From positions 4,312,501 to 4,376,500 of the forward strand of contig JAQPZY010001684.1 of NCBI GenBank assembly GCA_029931535.1: DNA of 64,000 nucleotides. The letters run 5' to 3'. The stretch is from Margaritifera margaritifera. Lineage: Eukaryota > Mollusca > Bivalvia > Unionida > Margaritiferidae. This document shows positions 28,901-38,474 of the stretch, in pieces. Below the pieces are notes generated by a model that did no database searches, was not told the DNA's origin, and saw only the letters and a program-made list of their open reading frames with translations. The first letter of the stretch is position 1, and each line of letters opens with the position of its first letter. The position numbers were made by a program, and so were the translations under genes.

Positions 28901-31900
28901 ATGAAATGCATGGTGTAACTCATAAGGGAAAAGGGGGGGGGGGGGGGGGGTAAAATTCCAGCCAAATCTATAATAATAACTTTATTACCCTTCTACTTAT
29001 ATAACAATCAGGAACCAATGCTCAATGAAAAAATTATTTACTGATGTAACAAGAATATTAATTATGACTTGCAAGCTATTGTTGTTTGACACTTAAATTA
29101 ATTATTTTGATCTGTTTGTCAACATTGCTGATGTACTCAGTAGCGCAGGGCTCGAAAAAATATTCAGTCAGCTACTTGTCCTACAGGGCAAGTAACTTGG
29201 AGCTTTTACATGTCCTGCATCAATTTTACCCATCCTACTCTGTAAATGATATGGAACATGTTTGAAAAGTGACTTGCCCATCCTCAGCCACTGCTCATAA
29301 ATATGAGTGGACATGTGAAATTTTCGAGTCCTGTAGTGTCAGTGAATAAGGACATCTAAGACAAAAAAAATCAGGAGCCATGATGTTGCCGTATTATATC
29401 TGAATTGTGTTGCAGTGAAGCACATTAAGGCAGGGTTCTTCTGTATACATGTATACAATGCAACCTCACATACTAGATAGCCATGGTACAGAAGCACATT
29501 ATAGTGGAGTTCCTCTGTATACAGTGCAACTTCATACATCAGCCAGCCATGGTTCAGAAGCACATTATAGTGGGTTCTGTATACAGTGCAACCTCACATA
29601 CCAGCCAGTCATGATACAGAACAAATTTTCGAGAATAGTACAGAACAGAAATATTTTTCTCGAGTATGAGGATCATGAAACAATAAAAAAAAATGTCTGT
29701 AAATTAAAATACTGATAAATGTTTTTTAATTAAAGGGTGATGGCTGGTATATGTAGGTAAAATGCATCACGAAAATAATGAAGGAAATGGTTGTAAGAGT
29801 TAGTGTAAAGAGGAGGTGATTGATAAAGGAGGGTTGACTCTGTCTGCAACAGATTTCCATACCTCTTATCCTTGGCACTGCGAACCACTCGTCTGGTTTC
29901 CTCTTCATCATCACTAAACTGAAAGGCCCTGAAAAAGGCACATATGTATGTATAGGATTTAATGGGACCACCTGCTGGGTCTGGGTTGCAGAATAGACCA
30001 GATGCACATGCTGCAAGAGGCAACAAATGGAGGCAACTGTTTTGACCTGGAATATATCCCGCGATGATGTTCAAGTTGAAAATGCCTTGCACCTTTTAAA
30101 AATCTGCAGTTTACAAAAAAATGGGACCATTGTATTTTAAGAATTTTGCCCTCTTTTAAGCTTTATCTATGTTTTGTGTACCTTGCTCTGTTTTTATGTA
30201 CCATTCTTTGGATGCTTACACTTTCTCTGCATTGTATAGCCAGAATTGTTCTGATGTGCTGTAAATCCCAATATACTGATACAGGGGAAGAAAAATTTAG
30301 AAAATCCATGGTTGTCCCTCAGCAACTAGCTTTTAAAATCTGGTTGTCCAGTTGATTTTTCTGGTTGCCTGGAAAATTACTGCAGTTTCCTCCAAAATTG
30401 TTGTAATCAACATTTTTCACCAACTTTTGACATATGCTGTTGTATCAGAAATTTTCGTGAGGGACCAATTTCGTGGTTTTCATTGTTGCCCCGAACCATG
30501 AATTTAAATACCCAATAAAAAATTAGCCATTTTCTTGCTGCGTTTTGTTCCTGGAAACAAACAAAGCTACTAGTATTTAATAAATCAATGTCAATACTGT
30601 AATCTGGTAATAAAATATTAGCTTTTACATGTGTTTGTTTTATTTTAACCCTTTGAAAAAAGAATTATAAAGCATTTTATATTGTTTCAATGCACACATA
30701 TTGATAAGGTATCCGACGGCTGTAATTTACACTCACTTCCTTAAATCGATACATGTATGTGAGATAAGTAAGGAGAGAGAGAAACGAGAAAAAGCATAAG
30801 ATATTCACAAATTAGTAATACTGAAAATAAAAGAAAGAATAAAAAAAATACTAGTATATGAAAATTAAATTTAATACTTATTCAAATTGATCCTTCCTTC
30901 GAGTACAACTGTTGTTGAAAAATTTAAATCCTCCGGAAAGCACATTTCATTTTATCCATGCATTTTTAATCCAAAAGAACAACAAGTCATTAAAATACTA
31001 GAACTATTGCTTGAAGCACTATTATTAATGAAACACTATGTATATACACTAATTAAAGCTCACACTTCACTGATTTTCAGACAAAGCCACTGTAACAACA
31101 TTGTGTCAATCAAGTCTCATGGTACACACAAATGCCTGTCAGGTAAATAATCCACAAATTGTAGAATTAAACAAGTCCAGTTTTCTCAAAACCACTGATA
31201 ATTAGGTCCGATCTTTCAGTCATTGTCGCATGAGCTGCAATTATCCATTCAGCGTGAATTGGTTTGATTAATGAGGTTGCAAGGTTCACTAATACAGTGC
31301 AATGATCATCACCAGTAACATCTTCTTTTTCTGTGATGGCCTCCATGACCTGTTTAGCATACCAGTTGTGGAAGTGTGATTTGAATTCTTCTTTATTCTC
31401 TTTGTTTATTGTCAAGTTTAGTGGTTGAAGTTGGTCTGTACATGAGGCAGGCACCCAACAGAGTGATTCCACTGTTTCAATTTAGTTAGCATATTCACAC
31501 TTTGGTGGGCTCTAAACACATAAAATACTGCCACTGCCTGCTGATCGCAATGAGCAAGGGGCAGCCGGTCACATGTTTTGTTCACATATGGAATGATGAC
31601 ATTATCCACATGATGAATCATAGATTCTTCATTACTCCAGTTTGAATCTGTGTTACATTCCAACGGTCAGGGAAAACAACACATTTAGGCAGGCATCTAT
31701 CAGTCTTATCTGCATAAATGAGCTGTGGGGGCAGGAGAGTAGCGGATTTTGTTTTTGTGAGTAAATTTGTTACCTGCCTCTTGTCATCAAGTGCAGAAAC
31801 TAACACTTATTTAGATAAACGGACTTCCATCATCCAGTCGCCACCTGGCACAAGTTGGCACCTGGTCTGATCCCAATTTATCACAAGACAGTCTGGAATA

Positions 31901-34900
31901 TTTTGCTGTTTCACTACAGTTTTAACTTTCTCCGTTAACTTTTTCTTAATGTCATCAACGTCACGGGGCAGCTGTTTTATGCTTTTTGTATCTTTCCGCT
32001 TAACAAATCCCATACAGCGAAGTAGCGACCTCGCCCAATGCTTGGTGATGCTGATGTGTCCAACGTAATGTGCCAGCTAGCTGCAAGCATGCTCGGCAAT
32101 CACAGCCTCTGCCCCAGCCATTACAATCCTAATATCAACACTCCCCCATTAATTCTAACTTTCTTGATCCAATCTTGTACCTCCGCATCAAGCATGCTTC
32201 CTAGCATAAAAGGGTTGCCCCCGGGGTAATTTGGGTAGATTGGAAGTTCTTGCCCATCTTGCTTTTTTAGCTTTATGTATGGGTCCCGCATACTCCGTAC
32301 AGTGGTCTCATTGATTGTACAACTCAGATCGCTACTGAATTGCAGGTGGCCTTGGCAACACCATTATCAATGAAGTATCTGGCTATCTTTGCCCGGATTT
32401 CCTCATTGTGACTGTTATACTCTCCTCTCTTTCTTTTTCGGGACGGTGACTGAAGCAGGGGTTCTACTCCATCATTAGATACCTGTTAAGCAAGCGCCTG
32501 AGCTGTGCTCGCAGCTTCTGAAGAGTTAGTAAGTCCAGAAACCAAAGGGGGGGTCTAAGCTTAATCACTCTTAAGCCACTGTGTTAATGCCATGATTGTC
32601 AGAAAGTACTGATGGTGCAACTTTATGGACAGTGGTTTAAGTAAGAGATCATACATACAGATGTACTTTAATAACTGACTGACTTAGTGTTGTTGGCTGG
32701 ATCAGCTTCCTTTGATGTTGAGCACTCAGACGAAAACACAGTGTAAGTGACTGATCTTGACAAGTGTAATTTGTGCTCATAGAGGTGGTAGTATTGTTTT
32801 AGTGTTGTTGGCTAAATCGCCTTTCATTGATGTTATTCACTCTGACAAAAACACTGTTAGTATTGAAGTTGTCAGGTCTTTGATTTGTGCTGATACATGT
32901 GGTAGTATTGTTTTAAACATTCAAGTGACCTCCATTTGCATCTGCATAGTTTTATTCTTTTGTATTCTTTATTTTGGGTATTTGTAGAGGTTAAACCATG
33001 AAATTAAATAACTACTAATATGCAAACTCTAATAGGCAAAACCATGAATTAAAGTACGAAAAGAAAATGCCTTATTTTTTTTTTTACATAACCACAAAAA
33101 GAGAGCCCCACAAAAATTAATGATACTACTTGTATATCTAGCTAGTCCTAATTGCACACAATACTTGTAACTCACCATCAGTCCTGCTAATGGAAAGTGT
33201 CACAAAAGTTTATATACATAATTAATCTATTGAGAGCAACAAATTAAAGATAGTAAGACAATGTCCTTATTTTGACGGTGTCTTGTTGACCATCAGCTTT
33301 TTTATAGTTGGCCACTCGTGACCAGAAACTTATCCATATCGTACATTTATCCGAGTTTACATCATTACAGTTCACAGTATCGCTAATCCTGTGTCAAAAC
33401 TCTCAGGCAGTTGTTAACTTTCCATACAAAACATTTGTTTAGCCATTTCCCCACAAGCCAATGTAGCATGCAACAATAATTGTGACTGGTTTCATTATTT
33501 AAATGTCATATTCCTTTAGCTAAAGTTAGCCAACAGATGCAACTGTTACATGATCTACAGTGAGTGACTATTCTTCAACAGACCAATGAGAAAGAATATT
33601 ACACGTACTGGATCATAGGCATTTAGTGTGTAAAGCCAAAGATGAAAGAGACCACTACCTTATGTTGGTGTGTTTACAAAAGACAAACATTCATAAGTCT
33701 TGTTTCTTTAATGATTTTCCCTGAGGGGTTAGTAGTATGGACTATGATTACTTAAACCTTTACTGTGCATCAGTCTGGAGGCTGAACTGCCTGATTTGCA
33801 CAGGATTTATCCATAATTCAATAATTTGGCATCACTATTGAGTTGACTTCTTGTGCAATAATAAGTTTCTTTATAGTGTGAAATTTGTGTTGGACACTGG
33901 ATGGATATTGGGTATACTTTATTTCAGCATACAGGGGATGAAATGGTTGGTTGCCATGGCAACCAAATCAAGCCTAGAATGTGTACAAATGATGATGTAT
34001 TTTTCAGTATTTATTTATTTTAGGCTTACTATTTTCTTGCAAAATCAGTCATGCTTTGAAATTTTTCAATTTTTGATTGAGAAAAGTGAGAATTTCTGAT
34101 TATTTAGCTTGGACTGTCCAAGTTTCACCAAATATAGGCACAACAGGTGCTTTGTTTTGCACAGGATTTATCCATTAATTCAATAATTTTGCATCACTTT
34201 TGAGTTTACTTCTTGTGCAATAATAAGTTTCTTTATAGTGGGAAATTTGTTGTGGACATTGGATGGGTATTGGACATACTTTATTTCAGCATACAGGGGA
34301 TGAAATGGTTGGTTGCCATGTGAACCAAATCAAGCCTAGACTGTGTACAAATCATGACAAAATTACATATTTTCCAGTATTCATTTATATTAAGCTTACT
34401 ATTTTCTTGCCAAATCAGTCATGCTTTCAAATTTTTTTTTAGAAAAGCAAGATTTTCTGTTTATTTGGCTTGAATTGTCCAAGTTCCACCAAATATTGGC
34501 ACAACAGTGAAGTGTTAAGATTGAACACTTAAAGTCAATAAAGTTTTGGATGTATATTCTGTGCTGATATGTTTTTTTTAATGTACTCACATGGTCTTAA
34601 ACATTTCAAATATAAAAAAGTATTTTGGTCTAACTTTGAATTTGTTGAAATTTATACCAAATAGCTTTGCTATTATGGTAACAATTAAAAAATGCAGTGA
34701 TAACATTAAGATATTAAAGCTGATTTTATACCATTCTCCAAAATATGAATGCCTGTGTTCAAGTTCAAAAGATGTTGAAAGAAAGCTGAAGAATGACAAA
34801 CAATTCATAAAAAACATGAAGATAAAAGTAGAATAATCAATCTCGTGTATTAATTCACATATATACATATGCATGTACTTAGGTGCTGCATTATTTTAAT

Positions 34901-37900
34901 CCAGACAAAAGGAATATACCACGATGACCACTGATGATGAAACAAGCTCTTATATCCTAAGATACGGTTATCTGTAGTTTGTTTTGGAAGCAAATGGTTT
35001 TGATATTCATGTGTCAGAGAACATAATCAGAAAATAATGAATCATGTACTTTTTTGACTATGGGATTTAAAAAAAACACAAAAAAACAATATTTAGGATG
35101 TTCTTTTAAAAATAAAGAACAAAGAAGCTTCCACTCATAGAGATATTCTATATTAAATAAAACATAATAATATTTGAAATTATTTGAAGATAGCACAGTT
35201 TTAATTAGGTTTTTTAGTAATCTGGACAATGTGGGATGGATGCTAGAAAGGGCAGAGGGCAGGGCATTATAGGCAAATATGGTAGAAGCATCCCTTTCTT
35301 TATATCTTGTTTGAGTACTAAGTGCCAAAGATGTCAGATCTTGAAGGATTATTAAAAAATATGAACTGCTGTATGCAAATTTATTTTTAAAGATGTCTTC
35401 ATAAACCATGAAATACTCCCAAAGATCAATGTCTGAATCACAATACTCAGAAGTAGTGATCTTTCATTTCACCATGTCATTTTGGGGATTAAGAAGAAAA
35501 TTAAGACATGTAGTTATCAGATGATTAATCTAGCATATTAGATGTTTTGCTTATTGGGAATCATTAAACATTTTATTATGAGAAGCTAATAAAGGGGATG
35601 AATATCATCATTACTTACACATGGAATAAACATCATTAAATAATTTTCAATCACAATTAACATTAAGATGAAGAATATCTTAATTGAAGACAGTCAATGG
35701 TAGTGGGAATGTTTGTCTCTGAAATCATGACAGCCAAAATGTGTGTGGAATAAAAATGTCTAATATAATAGCCTTATGAAATGCATTCAGTTTGTAACCG
35801 TATCACTATTTTTTAAAACTTATCACATTATTGAAAACAATGACAAAAAAGCACATAATTAGATGCCTTTAAACAAGTATTTAATTAAATTTAAAATAGT
35901 GTACAAAAGAAATATATTTCACAGTCAACAGGCTTGCATATGTAAAAAATTATTGGAAATTCTGTGATGTAAAGCTTGAATGAATAGGACATAATAATGA
36001 TGCATGTATCTTGAAATAATCACTACCAATAACTTTATAAAATGAAGCCAAATAATGAGTGGATACTTTATTTTATTTGCCTCAAACTATTTCAATGGTT
36101 ACCTTGTTAGTATGTGCCCTGTAACATCTGTGACAGATGGAAAATCACTACTTCAATTTTGTCCCCTTTCACTAAAATTTAGATTCACTTACCAAATTAT
36201 GTTTTGCCTGCTGCTGAAATGATATCTCTTGATTGCAGAGATAAGTCCATTGTCTTTTTCAATTCTCAAGCTTTCCTAATTGGATTGTTTAAAATTATGT
36301 ATGTATTATACTCTGTATTATATTTTTTAAATATATTTTATGTACTGTATTCTGTACTCTAAAACCAGACACATTTTCTATTAAGCAAAATCATGAAATT
36401 GAAACTTAAATGATAATGTGTCGTATATACCTCACTATGGTTTTATACCCATGTACTCTGATCATTATTGTTGTTGAGTTATTCAGAGACCAATATGAAA
36501 TTAATGTATCCCTTATTAATGAAAAAGTATGATGTTAGCTTAGTTTTGTACTTCTGTGAATTTTCTATGCCAAAAAAGGTTGTCGAAGTTTCAAAATCGT
36601 AAAACCCACCATTCTACTCTCTCATTATCAATGCAGAAAGCAACTTGAAATGTGCTGTTGGGAGCGGTAATGAAATTGCTACTGATTAAAAACAAAGGTT
36701 CTAGCAGATCTTTGAAAACCCAGGATGGTGGGGTGGAAATCGAGAATGAAATCAGTATTAATGTGCAGTATTTAGTATATTTAACTATTCTAATGGTTTT
36801 CGAAATGTAAAGTGCTCAATTCACTCAATGAGGTACTTGCTATCGTGCATCAACTTTCTTCTGAAATTCAACAAATTGTGAGCTGTAATGATTTAAAAAT
36901 GATATGTAACATTAATTAATGATTTAAAAGTATTGAAACATGTTTCTCTAATGGCAAATCCTAAATTTTACCGCGATAAACATGCACTATCGATTAGTGG
37001 AGTTGTGCAGAATTTGCAGTGCCATGTGACTAATGGGTTTTCCGTGTTTCTAAATATAGACGAATATTTGAGGACTTCAATTGTATATTTTTCGTGCAAT
37101 TGGCAAGTAAATGTCGTTTAAATATCCAAAATCCATATTTTTTGAGAAACTGGCAATTCTTGGTCATATCTTTTTGCTGAAATGACGGATATGAACTTAA
37201 GAAGTAAACACGCAGCAGTAACTTATTTTTAGTGTATAGCCTCTTTCCAAAGTTTGAAGTTTGCTCTAATATTCCTCTTTTTTGGTGAAACCTTGATAAT
37301 AATAAACTGGAATAGTTCAAAGTATGGCATATTCCCATGTATATTATCAAAAATCTTTCAGTGCAATATTCAAAATTTACAAATGGCGGATACACTGCTA
37401 CATACAACTGATGTGCGTAGATTGAACTGTGCAGTTGCTTTAATCCTGCGAATAAACTAATGATTTGCTTCATATTTATTTTCTAGATTCATTCTCTCGG
37501 CCATATAAGTGATAGTTTTGGGTGCAAAGACTTAATTTTGGTAGTTCTGGGTATCTTAATCGGATTTGTCATGAAAGGCGTCATCATGCAGTAAAGGGGT
37601 TGGCGTCAAAAGGCGTCATCATGTAGTAAAGGGTTAATCAGATAATGAGTAGCAGTCACAAGTGGATTACTGTTACCTCATCAATCGCAATCACCTATTC
37701 AACTACGGAATTATATAGAGATAATTCAAGTCACCCTGTTCTAGGTACCCAGAGGAATAATTCAATGATCAAATGTTTGTTGCTAGAAAATATACAAAAT
37801 TTCTTTACAATTTTGAACACTATCATTCTTTTATAATATTTTTCGGTTGACTGGGTTGCCTGGCATTAGATTTTTGTTGTCCTGGGCAATGAATTTTTCT

Positions 37901-38460
37901 ACTACTGATTCATAAATAGAGATTAATGGCACGTGAGCACAATCCTGGCTTTATAGTGCTGATTAAATGTTTAGTTCTGAAAATACTTCAAGAAGATAGA
38001 CTTTTCAAAATAAACATAAATATACAGTCCTTCAAGATTAATTAGTCGCTGAGAAATACTTTCTGGTACTTTAAAATATAATTTTAATTTTTTAAAAATA
38101 TAATTATTATATCCATAAATTATTTTTTTAAAACTAAACAGTACTACAGTAATAGAGAAGCATAGAAGTTTTGCCAATTTGTGAAGAATTTAGAACTGTT
38201 CAATACAAGTGAAAAAATAAGTCAGAAATATAAACTAACAGTACTCAAAGACCTTATTCTGCAGTAATTAACCTGTAATTACTTTGCTCCTATTTTGGGT
38301 AATTTATTATATCACTTGCACAAATAAAATGATTTTTTTTTCACAGTGACAACATGGCAACCTACTTGGCAGTGACTGCTGGCTTCTGTGGTGCATTTAT
38401 CTCCTCATCCGTGGATGAACTTTCAGATTCCGAGTCTGAACCTTTGAAAAACCTCGACAT
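1728..38460 (-). CDS. EIF3C: EIF3C, translation initiation factor eIF3 subunit C (5' half, ten coding exons)
   Basis: eIF3c is a core subunit of the cytoplasmic eIF3 complex. It binds the 40S subunit and, through its N-terminal region, contacts eIF1 and eIF5 during start-codon selection. The translated exons follow the animal protein in order: an N terminus [14 protein letters not shown], an [15 protein letters not shown] block, a [14 protein letters not shown] block, [20 protein letters not shown], an acidic low-complexity stretch, a Lys-rich stretch, [11 protein letters not shown], and [11 protein letters not shown] with [15 protein letters not shown]. Coding exons are 38366-38460, 29863-29928, 25224-25300, 24365-24477, 22836-22961, 18850-18901, 13667-13734, 10831-10952, 9382-9523 and 1728-1990. 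Every junction is GT/AG and phases agree. The C-terminal PCI half lies left of position 1. No frameshift or stop is seen, so this looks like the functional gene. Boundaries were read by eye without transcript data. Confidence 0.96.
4088..5405 (-). mobile_element. pogo/Tigger-like DNA transposon, copy A (internally deleted)
   Basis: The sequence is collinear with copy B (30445-33123). Its left end starts TCAGAAATTTTCATAGGAGA. Relative to copy B it lacks about 1.04 kb: the join near 5260 corresponds to 31582 joined to about 32621. The right terminus after about 5405 is not recognisable. The minus strand keeps a C-terminal DDE-transposase remnant (5029-5211). It could not have made a complete transposase. 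Confidence 0.85.
5029..5211 (-). pseudogene. Fragment of a pogo/Tigger-type DDE transposase (copy A)
   Basis: Sixty codons covering the region of the second and third catalytic acidic residues. The stretch [11 protein letters not shown] holds an Asp at the second catalytic position, and TDQLQPLD is the typical third-Asp region of pogo-like transposases (DDE_1 superfamily). The N-terminal DNA-binding half is gone through the internal deletion. This fragment keeps the two acidic residues that copy B has lost. Non-functional alone. Confidence 0.8.
5776..6185 (+). repeat. tRNA-derived SINE(s)
   Basis: An A-box-like TGGCAGAGTGGTGTA (from 5888) and a B-box-like GGTTCAAATCC (5941-5951) lie at tRNA spacing. 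They are followed by a body ending near GGTGTAAAACTC, a 3' end style known from metazoan SINEs. A second, more decayed tRNA-like head precedes it (about 5776-5850). The acceptor stem does not pair, so this is not a working tRNA gene. The family name is not assigned. Confidence 0.65.
7553..7831 (-). pseudogene. hAT transposase C-terminal dimerisation fragment
   Basis: Ninety-two codons whose centre, [19 protein letters not shown] followed by PTQNK, matches the hAT dimerisation-domain signature (hydrophobic run, MP, T/S, A/D-CERGFS-Q-N) used by hAT transposases and their ZNF862-like relatives. No catalytic domain or BED finger can be seen nearby. It is a truncated remnant in an EIF3C intron. 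The ORF may start in non-transposon sequence, so its first residues are uncertain. Confidence 0.75.
8018..8647. mobile_element. piggyBac-type element with TTAA target duplications
   Basis: TTAA at 8018-8021 and 8644-8647 flank 13-bp perfect terminal inverted repeats (CCCTTAAAGTGCT at the left, its complement at the right). TTAA duplication with CCC-starting 13-bp ends is the piggyBac hallmark. The 630-bp length is far too short for a transposase gene of about 600 codons. The element keeps the first codons of one (8246-8392), so it is an internally deleted, non-autonomous derivative. Confidence 0.9.
8246..8392 (-). pseudogene. N-terminal stub of a piggyBac-type transposase
   Basis: Forty-eight codons starting [19 protein letters not shown], with an Asp-rich run. 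Acidic N termini of this kind are usual in piggyBac transposases. The frame stops at TGA (8248-8246). None of the catalytic region is present. It lies inside the TTAA-flanked element, which supports the call more than the sequence itself does. Confidence 0.6.
9382..9523 (-). CDS. EIF3C: EIF3C coding exon 9
   Basis: Residues 240-287: a long Lys/Glu-rich stretch followed by [15 protein letters not shown], the conserved DNEGGEW motif that precedes the folded part of eIF3c. The acceptor is ATACTTTTAG and the donor GTGGGT. The donor was chosen because it keeps phase 0 into exon 10. Confidence 0.93.
9524..10830. other. EIF3C intron 8
   Basis: Contains the 42-bp minisatellite (9741-10285) and, at about 10505-10740, one diverged copy of the interspersed repeat that also lies in tandem at 17535-18050. 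Nothing coding is seen. Confidence 0.75.
9741..10285. repeat. 42-bp minisatellite, about 13 copies
   Basis: A 42-bp unit beginning CCATGTATTAGTCCCATCAT repeats about 13 times with few substitutions. Because 42 is a multiple of three and the unit has no stop in some frames, both strands carry long open frames of 14-residue repeats. These are not genes: they sit in an intron and have no non-repeat coding context. Confidence 0.95.
10831..10952 (-). CDS. EIF3C: EIF3C coding exon 8
   Basis: Residues 200-239 plus two bases. The translation [20 protein letters not shown], then [19 protein letters not shown], fits the acidic Ser-rich segment ending in the second FLKK motif. The acceptor is TTTGCATAG and the donor GTAAGT. 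Confidence 0.92.
11902..12026. repeat. About 25-bp tandem repeat, 5 copies
   Basis: ATCACATTTAGTATGAAAAG is followed by ACAG or a slight variant and recurs five times, with single-base indels between copies. Confidence 0.9.
12900..13135. repeat. About 27-bp tandem repeat, roughly 8 copies
   Basis: A degenerate unit built on GGGACAGTGGGCATGACTGC followed by TGACCAA. The 27-bp copies keep a frame open, giving a 9-residue repeat (GTVGMTADx) in a 63-codon plus-strand frame that I treat as an artefact. Confidence 0.85.
13667..13734 (-). CDS. EIF3C: EIF3C coding exon 7
   Basis: Residues 177-199: a Glu-rich start, then [13 protein letters not shown], corresponding to the AATFLKKK motif of vertebrate eIF3c. 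The acceptor is TTATTACAG and the donor GTAGAT. The 51-bp minisatellite begins only about 20 bases upstream of the acceptor. Confidence 0.9.
13752..14450. repeat. 51-bp minisatellite, about 13-14 copies
   Basis: The unit starts ACTATGAATTCACTACTTTG and carries an EcoRI site in most copies. One copy near 14091 is shortened. The 51-bp period (17 codons) leaves plus-strand frames at 13762-14013 and 14109-14456 open; these are repeat artefacts. Confidence 0.95.
14466..17520. repeat. About 35-bp minisatellite, near 88 copies, with a 691-bp higher-order repeat
   Basis: Unit TGTCAGTATAACCCCTGTAT then TTGACTTTCATAAAC, 34-35 bp, varying at CCCC/CCC and TATT/TATC. A block of about 691 bp is repeated almost exactly. 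The variant TCAAAAACTG occurs at 14991 and 15682, and CCTGTATGTT at 15531 and 16222, both 691 apart. Part of a further copy follows at about 16330. Confidence 0.95.
17535..18050. repeat. Interspersed repeat in about three diverged tandem copies
   Basis: A unit of about 185-200 bp carrying GATGTAGAAGATGTGACTTT and ACAAGCTTTCTG recurs about three times. A further diverged copy is at 10505-10740, so this is a genomic repeat family. Confidence 0.7.
18850..18901 (-). CDS. EIF3C: EIF3C coding exon 6 (acidic micro-exon)
   Basis: A 52-base exon coding [17 protein letters not shown], which matches the acidic linker after the KYNRDF block in eIF3c. It is bounded by CTACTAG and GTAACA. Sequence conservation is compositional only, so support rests on position, splice sites and phase. 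Confidence 0.82.
19230..22230. repeat. Diverged interspersed repeats with GTCACAGTGACC cores
   Basis: Related cores occur near 19285, 19428, 21490, 21667, 21791, 21959 and 22106, each followed by similar text about dates such as AAGATGCATCCCCTCACCAA. Spacing of about 110-180 bp suggests an old, decayed tandem or nested repeat family. No ORF is associated. Confidence 0.6.
19963..20090 (+). repeat. tRNA-derived SINE head
   Basis: The A-box-like TAGCTAAGTGG (19967-19977) and B-box-like GGTCCAATTCC (20012-20022) are spaced as in a tRNA. The arms do not form a complete acceptor stem, and a T-run follows. It is probably a truncated SINE rather than a tRNA gene. Confidence 0.55.
22836..22961 (-). 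CDS. EIF3C: EIF3C coding exon 5
   Basis: Forty-two complete codons (residues 118-159): [19 protein letters not shown], then [18 protein letters not shown]. This is a hallmark block of eIF3c. The acceptor is TTTTTTTCACAG and the donor GTATGG; phase is 0 on both sides. Confidence 0.96.
22962..24364. other. EIF3C intron 4
   Basis: Contains a minus-strand SINE (23699-23905). Nothing else is recognised. Confidence 0.7.
23699..23905 (-). repeat. tRNA-derived SINE with a conserved central domain
   Basis: Read on the minus strand, an A-box-like AGTGGCTCATTGTTA and a B-box-like GGTTTGAATCC precede the core TGTCCTTGGGCAAGGCACTT. Cores of that kind are known from a SINE domain shared across distant animals; I recall this as the Nin-type domain, but the name needs a database check. 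Confidence 0.7.
24365..24477 (-). CDS. EIF3C: EIF3C coding exon 4
   Basis: Residues 80-117. The translation contains [19 protein letters not shown] then [18 protein letters not shown], which is near-identical in pattern to animal eIF3c. The acceptor is the weak TACTTTAAAG and the donor is GTAAGT. The exon ends on a codon boundary. Confidence 0.95.
24478..25223. other. EIF3C intron 3
   Basis: AT-rich; nothing recognised. Confidence 0.7.
25224..25300 (-). CDS. EIF3C: EIF3C coding exon 3
   Basis: Residues 54-79. The translation [20 protein letters not shown] aligns with the helical segment after the VVRSAKDKR block in animal eIF3c. The acceptor is CCTACCAG and the donor GTAGGA. Phase in is 2 and phase out is 1. 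Confidence 0.92.
25301..29862. other. EIF3C intron 2
   Basis: A 4.6-kb intron. It holds a G-run near 28930-28950 and a three-copy tandem repeat at 29415-29630. ORFs at 26554-27071 and 28117-28689 show no recognisable domain. Confidence 0.7.
29415..29630. repeat. About 66-bp tandem repeat, three copies
   Basis: Units share GAAGCACATTATAGTGG, CTGTATACAGTGCAACCTCA and CAGCCAGCCATGG, with small indels between copies. The plus-strand frame over it is a by-product. Confidence 0.85.
29863..29928 (-). CDS. EIF3C: EIF3C coding exon 2
   Basis: Residues 32-53. The acceptor TTTTTCAG precedes it and the donor is GTATGG. The product includes [18 protein letters not shown], one of the most conserved parts of the eIF3c N terminus. 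Its first base completes the Lys codon left by exon 1. Confidence 0.95.
30445..33123 (-). mobile_element. pogo/Tigger-like DNA transposon, copy B
   Basis: It is flanked by TA dinucleotides (30443-30444 and 33124-33125), as expected for the Tc1/mariner-pogo superfamily. The ends are imperfect inverted repeats: left TCAGAAATTTTCGTGAGGG, right complement TCATTAATTTTTGTGGGG, with a shared GTGGTT further in. At 2679 bp it is a normal length for a pogo-type element. The transposase on the minus strand is broken (31180-32450). Confidence 0.85.
31180..32450 (-). pseudogene. Broken pogo/Tigger-type transposase (copy B)
   Basis: Reading from high to low coordinates, fragments in several frames cover nearly the whole protein. 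They are a Lys/Arg start with [19 protein letters not shown] (helix-turn-helix region), [22 protein letters not shown] with the first catalytic Asp, a region before FRAHQ, and [12 protein letters not shown]. Stops and frameshifts interrupt it many times. The second catalytic Asp is replaced (AVFYVFRAH has Tyr) and the third is Asn (LQPLN). It is a cut-and-paste transposase relic of DDE_1 type. Confidence 0.85.
33795..34508. repeat. 361-bp tandem duplication
   Basis: The segment beginning TTTGCACAGGATTTATCCAT at 33795 is repeated from 34156, with roughly 90% identity by eye through GGCACAACAG. It is not coding in any frame. Confidence 0.9.
38366..38460 (-). CDS. EIF3C: EIF3C coding exon 1 (start codon)
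   Basis: It encodes residues 1-31 plus two bases. The ATG (38460-38458) is followed by SRFF and a Ser/Asp/Glu-rich run, the conserved eIF3c N terminus. It ends in AA before GTAGGT. A TTTACAG acceptor 14 bases upstream of the ATG (exon would start at 38474) suggests a non-coding 5' exon further upstream, which I cannot locate. Confidence 0.93.
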
Positions 38461-38474
38461 TTTGTGTGCCTAAT

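Larger units (their letters stand above)
29929..38365. other. EIF3C intron 1
   Basis: An 8.4-kb intron with pogo-like copy B (30445-33123) and a 361-bp tandem duplication (33795-34508). A 131-codon minus-strand frame at 35014-35409 has no domain I recognise. Two copies of GGCGTCATCATG-AGTAAAGGG lie at 37580-37632. The rest is AT-rich. Confidence 0.7.

Noticed and set aside
29730..30092. 120- and 96-codon minus-strand frames as separate genes
   Set aside because: Only 29863-29928 is coding, as EIF3C exon 2; the rest is intron read-through.
35014..35409. 131-codon minus-strand frame in intron 1
   Set aside because: Longest frame of that intron, but no motif that I can tie to a known reverse transcriptase or host protein; possibly a transposon scrap.
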